Positions 11,145-24,100 of a stretch of DNA of 64,000 nucleotides are shown here, in pieces; within the stretch, counting starts at the first letter, position 1; each line of letters starts with the position of its first letter. The translations under genes were made by a program, and so were the position numbers. Where the stretch lies: NCBI RefSeq assembly GCF_021134715.1, contig NC_060025.1, forward strand, positions 1,488,001 through 1,552,000, given 5' to 3'. Source of the DNA: Daphnia pulex (Eukaryota; Arthropoda; Branchiopoda; Diplostraca; Daphniidae). The notes below the pieces were generated by a model. That model did no database searches, had not been told where the DNA came from, and saw nothing but the letters and a program-made list of their open reading frames with translations.

Positions 11145-13299
11145 AATATGTTTTTCCAAAGCTGCGAAATTCAGCTCAAGATGTGTGACAGATGCCGAAG
11201 AAGTGTTAAGCCTTAATTTTTTTTAACGTTCAGTTTTTATTGAGTTTTTTTTTGTAATCTGTCCACACCCGATTTATAATCAGTAAAACAATTGAATCAC
11301 TTCCAAAAATTATTTATCATTTTTCTACTAATGATACATTCTAACTAATGACTTAATACTTAATCTCTCATAGCACATAGCCATCACCAGTAACTCTTCC
11401 CCAAAGTTTTCTTCACCAAAAAATTTTTTTAAGAATTCAAATTACTCAAAATTGAAAATGGGTTCCATTTGATGTCACACGGTGCTAGACTACTCATGGA
11501 AGATGCTGTCAACTCATATTTGATATGTGCAATGATGATCTCATTGTTAGAAGACACATGCAATTTACATTTTGTAAGGTGGTGCAAGGTGCAAGCATGC
11601 AGGTCTAATCAAATTTACTTGTTTTGCCTTAGTTTTGTTATCATGCTTTATTATCATACGTCATACTCAGTGACATGTGACCATTTGACTCAGTTTGTAA
11701 GCAATAATGTAATTTTGGAAAAACCTCTAGTAAATCGTCAGTTGATAACGGCCTGTCTGTCGGTAACGTTTATGATCAAGTGTCCTGCATTGCATTAACA
11801 AGAGGTTATTCCGGGGGTCTTGCTTTGGATTTTAAGTGGGGATGTAAGCTTCTCAACCTGATTGACTTAACATTACGTTTTGTTGTACTCCGGAGCGACC
11901 TCATTGAGTTGTAATTTTCAACTTTATGTAAGAAGTCACGATGGAATTAACAGTTTAAAGTAGCAGTGTTATCTAAAGTTGTATATTGTCGACAAATTAA
12001 TTATTTTCTTACAGATTTTGTGGAGTGCCCGTGCCCTGTAGCGTAACGTGTGATGTGTAAACAGTTTTGTTTTTATTCCTAAATGTTGATCTTTTCCTAA
12101 TTAATTTTTAGTTTGTGTAACGATAGTATGTGACCTTTACGGTGGGACTAATTTCGATTTCTTACGTTCCATCATCGCTGTCGCAAGCTTCAAAATATCA
12201 TCCCGAGAATGCTGGAGAAAAACAAGAATCCATAATAATGAGTAAATAGCTGATGAATGTAATGATGCTACTAAATTTTTAAAGAATTGTTTAATTGTAG
12301 GTGATCCTGTTGTTGGCCAGATAATTCCAAGCTTAAGCATTTCTGGAAACTCAACTTGAAGATAATTGACGCCCTATAGGATTGCCCCCAGCATGAATTC
12401 ATCAGCTGGATGGTCCATTCTCAGCTGTACTATCAGCAAGTCCGCGTAAGTATTTGTTGTATAATAAGTGTATGGGCTTTTCTAGGAAAAAGATGCACTA
12501 AGTAAGGGAAACTGCCAAATTTTTCGTTTAGATCATGCCTTCTGTTCGTGTAGTGGCGCGTGTCCTTGTTTGGGAGCTACTGCGTTCACCTGGGAATTCA
12601 ACTCTGATCCCAAGTTGCCCAGCGACACCTTATCCGACTCATCCACCCGCTTAGTCCTACTTAACATAATGGATAAACACAATACCAGGTACGCAAGGTC
12701 TTTACGGTAAAATCCATTTATTGCTTTCATCCTTCGATCTGTTGTTCCACCTTAATTTAATTTTAATTCAGATAAAATTTTTTGAATTAAGTGGATTCCC
12801 AAAATACTTGTGTCTTGTTGTAAGATGCTTTCTGCCTTTTCCAAGAATTTTCTAGTGAATTCTTTTCTTTTTGATTTTTCGTCTTTTAAGGATGTAATTG
12901 TCGGCTTCGTTATTTTATGACATGAGGGGTAGTCGAGTGGTAGAGTTGAGCATCTCGCCATATCTTCACATTTCTAAGAGGTTAAAAATATAATGAATGG
13001 GTGGAGCACAAAGGTGTTTTGAAATGAAATAATTAAGTCTTCTAATAAGCTAGTTCTTAAGACTGATACTGACTCTAGTTGCTGTTGAAAACCTTGTGTA
13101 TTTTTAAATCATTCTTCAACATTGCACCCTTATTAGTTTCAAACATCAATAAATAAGATTACGTAAACTTGTAAAAACTGATAGTCTGATTTAAAGATTG
13201 AAAATCTTAATTAATTAAGCATGACACGTAGACAAGTAAAAATATAGTTATAGTTTAATGTGTAATGAATAAATTTGTTCTTTCTAATATTTATCACTT
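11145..13299. other. Mostly non-coding, with weak coding-like islands
   Basis: There is no confident gene. Coding-like stretches occur on the plus strand at 12110-12235, 12301-12445 (ending in a good donor, CGC|GTAAGT) and 12532-12694. The frames do not join into a clean protein and one contains an in-frame stop, so this may be a decayed gene. A tRNA-like A-box region, TAGTCGAGTGGTAGAG, lies at 12930-12950 without a recognisable B box. Confidence 0.35.
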
Positions 13300-14938
13300 T
13301 CAGACGTGTTGCTGAGCTTCGTCGACGGTCTCTACTGAAATAGTCGGCACGATGATCTCGCTGTAGAACTCGGCGTTACGAACTTTGTACTTGAAATTGG
13401 AATAGGAATGCGCTCGTAGCCGAGACCCCCGACTCGATCCAACCGTGTCAACAATAGATCTGCCTGTTACTGCCGCCATTTTATTCGTCGAGAAACTCGT
13501 TTCATTCACGTCGTTGAGAGACAACTCGCGGAAGGTCCTCAGCATCCGGCCATTGCGGCGTTTCCCATTAGTCTGGCCGACGTTAGAAGGGGTGATGCTT
13601 TGCGCAGAAGAAAATCGAGTGCAAGTGCGAGGCTCGCAGATGCGCAGAGCGCAACAAGCGTTTGTCGGATAGATGGTCATTCCGCGCGACTGGTAACTGG
13701 TTGGCAATCCGCCCGGCCAACTTTTGCTGCTGCATTTCGGTATACCGCTACTGTAGTTATTCGACCGGATGTCGGAACCGATTTCTACGTTGCGTAAGGT
13801 GCACAAATTTAAAATGTAATTTTTGAGCGAGTTGCGGAAATGTCGATGAGAAAATCCAAAAACCAGCGGATCGATGACGACGGCCGTTTTGGCGAAATAG
13901 GCCGGAATAGCAGTGAACACCCATGACATCTCTAAATCTTCCGGTCCAAATTGTCCGATGAGCGTCACTATAGCGTACGGAGTCCAAGCCGCCAAATAAA
14001 CGAAGATGAGCGACACAACAATTTTGGCCGTCCTGATCTCCGTCTGTCGCCGTAATTTGAGCAAGACGTTGTTCTGTGAGTTGGTGCAGATCGACTGACG
14101 AGCTTGGGACACGAGCGAGAACAAAATTCGACCGTAGCTGACGAAGATGAGTAAGACGGGAAGAAAGAAGCCAGCGGAAAGGAGGAGAACATAATACGCC
14201 CGGTTAGACATTGTCCTTGTCTTGTAATCCCATGAACAGGTCGTCAGCAGTCCTTCCGGCACGTAGGACGACCATCCGAACAGTGGCAAACTCACCAGAA
14301 TGGCGCAGTGCAACCAAATGAAGCCGCAAGCTTTTTTGGCCTGCAATCGACTTACTCTCCAGCGGCTATCCACCAGTCCGATGACGAGACATCGTTCGCA
14401 GGCGATGGCGCTGAACGTTAAAATGGAGACCAGTCCGAAACAAGTGATTCCCATAGCGTAGAGTTTACAGCCCAGACGACCGAACGCCCAGCGGCCGTTG
14501 AAATTCGAATAGGCGGCCATCGAGTGAAGTATCGATGCCGACATGTCGCTGAACGCCAAATTTATGATGAACGTATTGGCCGGTGGCGATCGGAGTCGTT
14601 TGAACCTGTAAAATGAAAGGTAAAAGCAAATCCATGTTATGTGTTTGATGAGGTGAGAGTTAACTGTCATTTCAATTTATCAGGAATCTATTATACCTGG
14701 AGAAAATGAAGAGGACTGTTCCATTAGCAGCTAGTCCAAATATGCCAATAGTGGAGACAATCAATCCCATAATTAGGAAAGCGTTTCGAGGGAAATGCTT
14801 CAAGAGCAGCAACTGTTCTTTGGTCCAGAACGGATCCTCATTAAAAGTCGAGAGCACCAGTGAATCGTTACAATCGATCTCCATCGCTATATCCACGTCG
14901 TCAGCACCATTAATTACGTCGTCGCTGCTGAAATTCAT
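13300..14938 (-). CDS. Opsin (r-opsin/arthropsin-like), 2 exons, 515 aa
   Basis: Coding exons run 14938-14697 and 14605-13300 (minus), joined in phase at FSR|FKRLRSP. Seven membrane segments are visible: TM1 NAFLIMGLIVSTIG, TM2 NTFIINLAFSDM, TM3 from CKLYAMGITCFGL, TM4 CGFIWLHCAILVSL, TM5 YYVLLLSAGFFLPVLL, TM6 KIVVSLIFVYLAAWTPYAIV and TM7 with PAYFAKTAVVIDPLVF. The Lys in FAKT is the retinal Schiff-base lysine that defines an opsin. The disulfide cysteines are in LGCKLY and TTCSWDY. CSWDY and the overall pattern suggest the arthropsin/melanopsin side of the tree. Oddities are ERC in place of (D/E)RY, DPLVF in place of NPxxY, and a ~190-residue cytoplasmic tail rich in Ser, Arg and Asn. A strong acceptor (TTTGGCGCAG) lies 18 bases 5' of the chosen ATG, so the longer upstream open frame is probably intron or UTR. 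Confidence 0.85.
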
Positions 14939-14956
14939 CCGGTCGATGTTCGTCCG

Positions 14957-17900
14957 CTGCGCCAAACAGGTAAAAAAAGGCGTTTCCTTCCTTAAAAGAA
15001 TACGTATTCTAGATTTAGACCTGTGCTGAATTATTTGCATCAGCGTGAGCCGTCGAAACTGCGTAGTAATCGTTGAATCGTTTCCTCCTCGAAAGGTCGA
15101 TTGGGTTATGTAATATTTACTGGAGCGGAGAAACGTGGGCGATGTCACATTTATCGTCTTTTCTCGTGCCGGTTGGTCGTGCGGCAATTGCGTACGCTCT
15201 GCGTTGATCACGGCCGACGCTCTTCTTTATTCTTTGCGTTATAAAGGAAGCGGAAGTTGTGTGTACATTTTAAATTTAATGGCTAGCTCTAGTAAAGTTC
15301 AACCCGTAAAGCGTGAAATCGTTTCCTTGGTAGATATAACATTAAAATTTGAATGTCAAGCTTGAACTGTGCTCGGCACCGATAAGAAATCTCTTGTTAC
15401 GTGTAAGACATTTATAAATTGCTATATTACTTTTTCTATTGAATGAGGATGGCAAAAAATAGCCGGGTTGTCAATATTTTATTTTCAAGCAGATTGGTTG
15501 TGTGCCATGCATTGTATTCCTGATACAAATTTAATGTCAGACAAATACTTGATGGCTTTTATTTTATTCATCCCCATCAAATCTTTCGCTTGAATTAAAA
15601 GATTTCAACATGTCAATATTGAAATGAAGTAAAAGTTTTGAACGTGAGAAGTTTACGACACCGGAATGATCATGAGGCGAATAAAGGCAGTATAGGGTAG
15701 TTTAAATACTGTATCGGCTTGAAATATGAAGTAGTGCCAGAGATCCGATAAGTAACTTGAAGAAGGCCTGGGCCTAGTGTTTTCGGATGTGTGAGCTACT
15801 AGAGTATCGATTATTTTCATGTGGGTAGAGATGCAGCCGTAGGCCTTATCTAAAGTGAAATTGACTTAGACTGTATCACATACTTTTATACTATTCCGAT
15901 TGCTTTTTAAAAAACTATTGTATCACCGGGAAATTAGATGTAAGCCACTCGCAATCGTCGGTTATCCCTTGTGAGCCAATTAAAGTTTGCAGGGTTTCAA
16001 AACGCATAATACATTCGTGTTTTTATTTACGAACTCCCCCCAAGCTTTTGTACAGCCAATTAATGGGAAATAAGATTTTTAAACAAGTTTTTTGTCGGTA
16101 TGGCTGCCCCAGTTTTCTTTTCCTGCTTGTGTCTGTCAATTTCATTGTTGGTGCTGTGATTCACTCCGGCCTTTTGCGTAATAGAAAACCGATCGATGGG
16201 AGAAAGAGCGGAAGGAAAACATTTTCGTAGGTTCATCCCTCGGTGGATTGATGATGAACTCCATTGTAGCTTACAAATGGGATATTTACAGCCTTCTTCG
16301 TTGGTTGTGCCAACTTGTTGAGTCTATAACGTCCATAACTATATCCCATTTTGTCCTATTTTTGGTCTATTCGTGTACAGTAACAATTCCGGGTACAATA
16401 TGACAATCTTTTTATAGGGATGATCAGATGCGGAAAAATATTTCCGTTTCAAACAGGTATAACATTATTTCCATACGAATGTACTGTAGTATCAGCAACA
16501 GTTGCTGTGGGATACTTAGTTTGGATCTCAATAGCTTTCAACCGAAACTTGGTCCTTAGCATCACCAAATCGCCTTTTCGTATTTATTGAAGTGGTAAAA
16601 AGGTCAGTTTTTCCATACCAACAGTTAGACGAGAAAAACCAGGGCTTAACATGTATAACATCCTCTTAGTTTGAAACTATATTTTTAAACACACCCTTGG
16701 CGTTTAATACTTTAAAACTCTTTACTTTCTATCCCTTTCTTTTCAACTCTGATCTGGCACTATAAGATGTGTGGTTGAGAGTCGCTATCTAGGACAGGGG
16801 ATAACACACGAAAAAAACTGTTTGTTCACGTTTTTATTCCCGCTTCGCATCATCATTGCCGTTTTACTAACGTGATGGCGCACGCTCTCTTTTATAATCT
16901 TTGTGCTTTAAGCCGTACTAGTTTGATAAAGCGCTTGACAGGATAGAATTATGTTAACTATTTATACGACAAACTTATTTTTCAGAGAATTACACACGAC
17001 ACACATACTCAGACAATATTTATCGAAGACACTCTAGCCAGTGCATTAGCCGTCTTCCCCGCATCATACAGCATTATTCCATGCATAATAGAGCATTAAC
17101 AAGAGGAAGTAAGTATCGAATTATTATCCATTTTAAAGCAATAATGTACTTTCTTATTTTTCCATCTCTGACGTCTTCATTCCTCTTAGCTACATTGTAG
17201 CATGTAGTTATTGATCATTATTATGTCTCTTGTTTGTAATTGTGTAGAAAAAGTAAGACTATGTGCCGACTATGCGAGTTCACAGGACGACCAAATTAGA
17301 TTTGAAAGGGCGTGCTCTACTTGCTCTACGATCTTTAAATCCGGTTGGATAAACTTTGCGCACAATAAGAGGGCGGAATTCGAGGAATGTATTATCCGAT
17401 ATTGATATCCTGAAATTTCTCGTTTAACAGACTATGATGGATTACCAGACTGGCGTCATATAAGGATAAGGAGTACACCGGAAAAGAGATTTTTTATGGA
17501 TGGATTGATGATGCTAAGGTCGCAACAGCTATTCATCCCTGCCATAACCCACACGTAATAATAGTGACATTCCCAAAAGGTCTGGTAATAGCTGAACGCT
17601 CTCTGAGCGACACGAATGAACGAAGCCTCCATTCGAATCCATCACTATTGTGTAAAGCCTACGCACGGCACTCCTACCATGGAACCTTTACACAAATGAA
17701 GAGGCTTACGTCAGTTACGTGTAACAAAATTTCTTTCCATTTTAGTTTATGATGTTGCATACGAAATCCAGTTAGATTCACGAATGCGGTAAAGCATATT
17801 TTGAACAAATATACTAGAGCGTATTTTTATTTCAAATTAAAAAAATTAAAATAATTACAATACCAATTAACGCGCAATTAAAAACTATTGGATCTTGTCG

Positions 17901-20900
17901 GTTATTCTAACAATTATTGTAATACTAACCTTTAACGATGCTGTTTCTTTTTAATTGTGTTTCAGGCGATGCAGAGCTATTCAGCACGCGATCTCCTAGG
18001 GTTGGACACGAGTTTGTTACTGATGCCGGTTCTCCGCAATCGTTCCGCTTTTTCGCGATTGCCCACTGCTTGCTGCTAGCAGCTAGTAAAATCCACCGCA
18101 TCCCCCGGTACGGGTCTGTGAAGCTATCTTCGTTGTCCTGTTAAGGGCATGCGCTGTCTGATGTGCGCGTCAAGTTGCATCGGTTGAAAATGAACTTCAA
18201 TTCAACTATGACAATGAAACAGTTTTTTTTTTGTAGCGGCGCGAATTGCTGTGTTATTGCGTGCGTGAAGTGCGTAGTGCTTACTCACGTTTGTTTTCTT
18301 CATTTCCAATTACAGCGGGGAATGCCGGGTTTCCAAGACAACGAGATTCATCCCGAACTTGATCATCTTTTGATGTCTGCAGCAGACGGCCGTGACTGAC
18401 ACGTATTGTCGTTTTATCGCTATAGGAGCTAGAAGTCGACAAATTTAGCTGGCGCCTAACTTGCTGGGGAGTTTCATGTAGCAGAGTCCTCCGTAGAATC
18501 ATGAAGATAGTAAACTTTTGAAATCAACACTTTTTCTCTTCATTTGTCAAACGAAAGGAAGAAACTGTATTGCCCCTAAGAGAACAAGTCTATTTAATTA
18601 ATATGAATGTTGGTGAGTCACACGGTTTACATACCCTGGAAATTGAGGTGACTTACACATCCAAATTTCTTCTGAAATTTGGTTTCAGAATCAACTATTT
18701 TCTTTACCATTTCCTCTTCTCATTATTCATTGAAGTTCCACGGGGGTCGTTTTAAAGGTCACTGACTCACATGTACAAGTGCAAAGTAAGATCTTTCCCT
18801 ATTATCAGTACCTATTTGAAATTTGTGCACGCCGCATTCAAGTATTCCCATATCTTTTCTGCTGTTTGACTAATCCTCTTGGCACTTTAACACAAATCGC
18901 AGTAGCTTTATCCGTAATTATTTCCTAAAGGGCGAAGCATCAACAGGGCTAGCATCAAATTTCCATTAATATGCAGTATGTATAAGTAGTATCACACAAT
19001 AGATTATTATTCAGTGTTGTAGTACAGCTTGCTGAGTGACAATAAATCTTTGTCGCAGTTTGAACAAGCTTAATAATGGAAGCTTATTCGTAACTATATT
19101 TAAATGTTTACTGTCGGCATTGGATCGTACCGTACGTGATTCTGTGAAGTTGTTTGCCTCATAATACGTGTGATGATACTGTTTCTAATCAAGCATGGTT
19201 TTTCTTTTTATTATTCGTTCCTTTCTATTTTTGGAAAACATCTCTTTGCTCGCGTGATCGCATGCATTATATCCATTGCATTTTTGTGTCCTTGTAATTA
19301 TTATTAGCAGGAGGTAAGGACTTTTGTTTATGTTAAAGTATTTGAAAAATTTATAAACGTTATCCAATTTCCGGAGCCCTTTTTTGGAAAATAGTGGGAA
19401 GCTTGGGACTAACGCAGTGTCTGATCACGTGTCAAAATAATTCGATGGTGCTATATGTGATTCTCTCATGAGATATAGACTAAAAGACTTCGCTTTATAC
19501 CACGCAAACTGCCGTAACGTCGTTAGTCTTTTAAGAAACTAACATGCACCAACTAAATATCTTACTTCCTGTCCCAAATAGGTTCCTCAATTAAATTTGT
19601 TACACGCGGGGGTAGGTAATAGTAACGACTTATGTAAAAAGATGGTTTGGCCGTCTTATCGGTTAGGCCGCCTACAGGTACCGATAATCGTATAGGCTCC
19701 TAGCTGCCTATAAGAGGGGTACAGCGTTCGTTATAAACGAATCCTGCCAATCAGTTCGTATTACGGGCCAGGGTTGTTTAGACAAAGGACCATTACGACA
19801 GTCTTCCAGTCATCTTACGAACCTGGAAACACAAACACATCAGACAATTCTTGATGACTGAATGACAACTGAGACATGGAAACACGTCGTACAATGTCAT
19901 TCAATTTCAATCGCTTCCTTAGTCGCCTTATAACCATCTGTAGAAGATCGTCTCTCCAACAAAGATAGTTTAACACTCTCGGGGTCTCAGAACAGGTTCA
20001 GGTAAAAAAAAATCCATTAACCAAACTCCGAATAAGGGCTTTTCTTAATCTGTAGATAATATTTATTCTAGTTTGACTTTAGATCACCAGCTAAATCAGG
20101 CGAATACCTATTTTAGGCTCAATATATAGGAAGAAGGGCTCCTCTTTTTTCACCTTTCACTTCTGATCACCAATATTGGTGCCTCCTCTGGTTGGCTGGG
20201 AGTCAGATCTGGGTGCCTTTAGAATTATCGTGGAAGAGAATGTTGCGCAAATTAGTATTCTGTCTGCAGTCGGTATAATTTAAATTTTTAGCAACACGTA
20301 GCGAGTGGAGACAAATTGACTCGTCTACAACAAAGAAGATGTTTTGATTTTGCCACCAAGATTTAAAAAGTGCACATGTGACAGGTAGATGTCTCTGTAG
20401 ACCGTTGTAGCGTCGTCTGCTTGGTATGTTTTGTTGAGCACGTGTTCATGTTCATTTTTTGAGCTGCGTTTCTCGTAAAGTAAGTGTTTCTTTGTTAAAT
20501 TATACGATTTTACTTGAGATGTCACAATAATTCCACATCACTGAAAAAATTCATTTTTAATGATCTCTCATTCTTTGGAATAGAATTGTGTGTGAAGTGC
20601 TTCGAAAAGCCATTTGGTGTGGGAAGATAAAACAAAATGAATATCTGATTTCCGGTAAGATATCTGAAGATATGTGTTGTATTTTAAACACTAAAGAAAT
20701 TTCCTTTGAATTAAAGGTACAGAACAATGGTGAAAAATGAGAAATAACGACTTCAGAGGGGGGTAAACCTTGTATTGCTCATACCACATATTATTTCCCG
20801 AGTTTAGACTTTCTATGAAGGTTAGAAGTGCTATGAAGCTATGTAGTTTAAACTTTCTACGACCAAATGATGATGGTTCTTGGACAGAATGACAGCTGTT

Positions 20901-21114
20901 ATACTTAATACCCACAGCAAGTTAGTTTACTGTTGGGAAATGGAGTAAATACAGTGTTAACTGTTAAGTAACAGTCTTAAACTCTTAACAGACATATACT
21001 CAACCCAGAGATAAGTTAGCCTTAATATTTTGGGTCAGTTCCAAAATTCTATTTGATATTCCTGTTGTAAAGAAACTGAATTTAAACTCCTTCAACTAAT
21101 CTGTATCATACTAG
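14957..21114. other. 6 kb gene-poor intergenic region
   Basis: AT-rich, with no confident exon. A few pieces look like parts of an undetected transcript. A perfect donor GTAAGTAT follows a possible 5' UTR exon at about 17110. A coding-like segment begins after the acceptor TTTCAG at 17966. A short open exon at 18316-18400 reads MPGFQDNEIHPELDHLLM and ends in a stop. A TATAAG with a TCAGTTCG initiator-like site lies near 19709-19755. They could be upstream exons of the gene at 21115, but I could not join them in phase. Confidence 0.4.
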
Positions 21115-24100
21115 GTTCTGGAATACTCATTCTCGCCCGGACGTTTGTTCTGATTTCGATTTGGCTTATCCGAAACAAATGGAGTTGGCCTTTGTTCAGG
21201 CTTCCCACGCGGTTGAGGTTGAGGATGACGACAAGTGTTTGCCATCGTCGAATTTAGTTAAAAGACCCAAAAAACAGGTAAAATATTGCAAGCGATGAGG
21301 AGTTTTAATGATTCATCAAGCAATGTTTTAATCATATGTTAGGCACAGGGACTAAGGTGACATCTCTTTTGAATTGGTATTAGAAAATAGAAATAAAGTC
21401 GTTTCTCTCTTTTATTCAGTTATCGGTAAAGGAGAAAAAATCTAAACCTCCACTGAAAGTAATTCATCTAAATTCAAAGAGGTAAAATTATTTATTGAAT
21501 AATTTTTTTTTACGGTTAAATGTAAATTTTCATTCTGTAGCTATTAACATTTTTTTAAAGTTACATTTGAAATTTTATACTAGGGTAATGTCTCAAAATC
21601 TGGACAGGCCTGAACGCTACAAATTTTGGACAACCGAAGAAATTTTGGTTTAAAAGTCCTATATGATGAGCAAATATCGCGAAAACTATACCATTATGAA
21701 GAATTTTTGCCATTCTATCTGGGTTTGCAAAATATTTACTCTAAATGCCTGAAATCTCAGGAAATTATTAAAATAAAATTTCTGAAAAGAACTTAGAAAA
21801 TATGAAGTTTCTTGGCCTCATAAATCAAGCTGGAATAACATTTCTAGATGACATTTCTTGCTGTTTTAGGGCTCAAACGAAAGAATTTTGTTCATTCTTC
21901 ACATTTCAGTACTTCAAACTGCGCCAAAACTGCAAATTCATGGAAGAAATCTAAGTAGAAGCTTGCTGGCGATAAATCCCATTACACAAAAGCTGGACAC
22001 CCCCCTTTCTAAATCTGGACAACTGTAGAAGCCACAGGGTGTCGCTAGTTGAGGTGTACGCCACATTTCTTCGTTCTTTTTAATTTCAGCTTCTTGACAT
22101 CTGAAAGCAATTATGTTTATACTGATCTCATTCGTGTCTTATCTATACATTCAATAAAATAGACTATAATAAAAAAAAATAATTGCTTTATTTTGCGATT
22201 GGATTTAAACAATTTCATGAATTAGCAAGCTTCCACGGTTGTGTGGTAAGGTGCTTTCTTTGGTAATACTTTGGATTTTGGGTGTCTCAAGGTTCAAATC
22301 CAAATCTCAACAAAAATTTTTTCATGAAAATAATTTGGAAATTGCCTAAGGGTGTCCAGAATTTATAACACGCTAGGGATAGCGTGGAAATATATTCTTT
22401 TTTAAGCTTAGATCATTAACCAAAATATATAGACATCTATTCTGCAGTAGATTATCATTCGTAGCCGTATCGGTATAGCGTCCACCTGTTGATCGGCCTT
22501 TTCTCGGGGCACAGGTTCAAATCCTGTTTGCTCCAAGAATTTTCTTTTTATAAAGTATTTGGGCATTGCCTAGGGCTGTCCAGAATTTATAACACGCTAG
22601 AGATGGCTTAGAATTTTATTATTTTAAAAACTTCTACTATTTTAAAAATCAGATTAACATCGATTTCATTTTCCGATAACCTATATAGCTATGTCGGGAA
22701 AGTGCTTACTTCCTGATTGTGATTACGATTAAGGCCATGGTTCAAATCCCATTCCGACAAATATTTTTCATGAAATATATTATGAAGCGGAGAACGCCCA
22801 GAATTCAAAATTACTTTCATGAAATTGATTTCAATTGAAGTAGGATTTGAACAACGGCGCCGATAGTGACGACCGTTGGAAAATATGCACTCTACCAACA
22901 GAGCTATAGCGGCTGTTATTGAGAGAAAAAGATGTTAATATGGTTTGAAAAATTATGAAAGTTTTAAAAATAATAATTTTCTAAGCCATCTCTAGCGTGT
23001 TATAAATTCTGGACAGCCTGGGGCGATTTCCAAATTTATTTCATGAAAAAGAGTTTTGACGGAATCTGGATTCGAACCTAAATACTGATGATAAAATCAA
23101 GTTACTGGCAGGACAGCACTTAACCATTCTAGCTACATGACACGTTATAAAGAATGACAAATGTTGTAATAATTTGAAGAATGATCAAAGATAAAAAAGG
23201 AAAAAATTACCAAGCCATCTCTAGCGTGTTATAAATTCTGGACAGCCTAAGGCGATTTTCAAATGAATTTCATGAAAAAATGTTTTTGCTGAATCCTGGA
23301 TTCGAACCTAGGAACTTTAGTTTAACCACAACTTCTCAGGCAGGCCCTCAACCACTTTAGCTACATGGGTAATTTCTAGACAAAGCAAATATTGAAATAG
23401 TTTGAAGAATGATGAAAGTTCCCAAAATAATAAATTTCCATGCCATCTCTAGCGTGTTATAAATTCTGGACAGCCTGAGGCGATTTTCAAATGAATTTCA
23501 TGAAAAAATATTTTTATTCAATTTTGGATTCGAACCTGGGAACTCTTGGTTAACCTTAACTCTTCAGGAAAGCCTTTAACCACTTTAGCTATGTGAATCG
23601 AAAATTTTCCATGGTAAGGGTAACTTTAAACCATAATGCTGACCAATATTTTCAGCATAGACTATGAAAATGGTCTTAGATCACTCTGAGAGAGGTATAA
23701 ATTAAAACTGAATTGATGAAAACGTTATTATTATGGTGCCACTTTATGCGTTTATTTTATCACAATCACAGTCGAATCATTCAAAGAAGACCCGTTTTAT
23801 TAAGTTGTGGTTTCTGCTCATAGATGGCGCTGGTGGTTGTCCAGAATTTTTACAAACTGTCCAAGATTTTTGACGGTTGTCCAACTTAAGGAAGACGTTT
23901 GGCCTATCTCAAGCACGCAAATATGACATAGCCACAAAAGTGTCCAGAATTAGTGACACTACCCTAATTGAGATTGTTCAAAAAGAAGGAATCCGTTCTT
24001 GTTAAGCCTTGGAGCCTTGCCGTTAACTTAAAAAACACATACCATCTGAGCATCTATCACTCTGGTAAAGTAAACGAATTTGACAGAATTTATTTTATTG

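Larger units (their letters stand above)
21581..23966. mobile_element. Non-autonomous TIR DNA element carrying an inverted array of tRNA-like modules
   Basis: The ends match as inverted repeats at 22 of 26 positions (left TAGGGTAATGTC at 21581, right GACACTACCCTA ending 23966), and both continue to TCTGGACA. I found no transposase frame and no clear target-site duplication. The interior holds seven tRNA-like segments: three plus-strand, then four minus-strand, meeting near 22800. Five copies of a ~34-base spacer containing AGCGTGTTATAAATTCTGGA, two forward and three reverse, alternate with them at a period of about 225-235 bases. A TTTCATGAAA linker follows most tRNA-like modules. The spacer resembles the element's own ends (GTCCAGAATT...ACAC.CTA), so it may have grown by repeated capture or duplication. 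It lies wholly in an intron, so it is probably spliced out. Confidence 0.65.

Noticed and set aside
11469-11798. 109-codon plus-strand frame
   Set aside because: No promoter, splice sites or family match, and an AT-driven hydrophobic composition.
12921-12962. tRNA gene with A box TAGTCGAGTGGTAGAG
   Set aside because: No B box or acceptor-stem partner within tRNA distance.
14672-15211. Extending the opsin N-terminus by about 90 residues
   Set aside because: A strong pyrimidine tract and CAG acceptor lie 18 bases before the ATG at 14938; the upstream frame is Arg/Thr-rich and not opsin-like.
22459-22535. Calling the tRNA-like modules functional tRNA genes
   Set aside because: The Pol III boxes are good but the acceptor and anticodon stems do not pair properly, and copies come in a repetitive array.
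21581-23966. CRISPR-like array interpretation of the regularly spaced repeats
   Set aside because: Spacers and repeats are of similar length, switch strand midway, and the repeats are tRNA-like; the genome is clearly eukaryotic.
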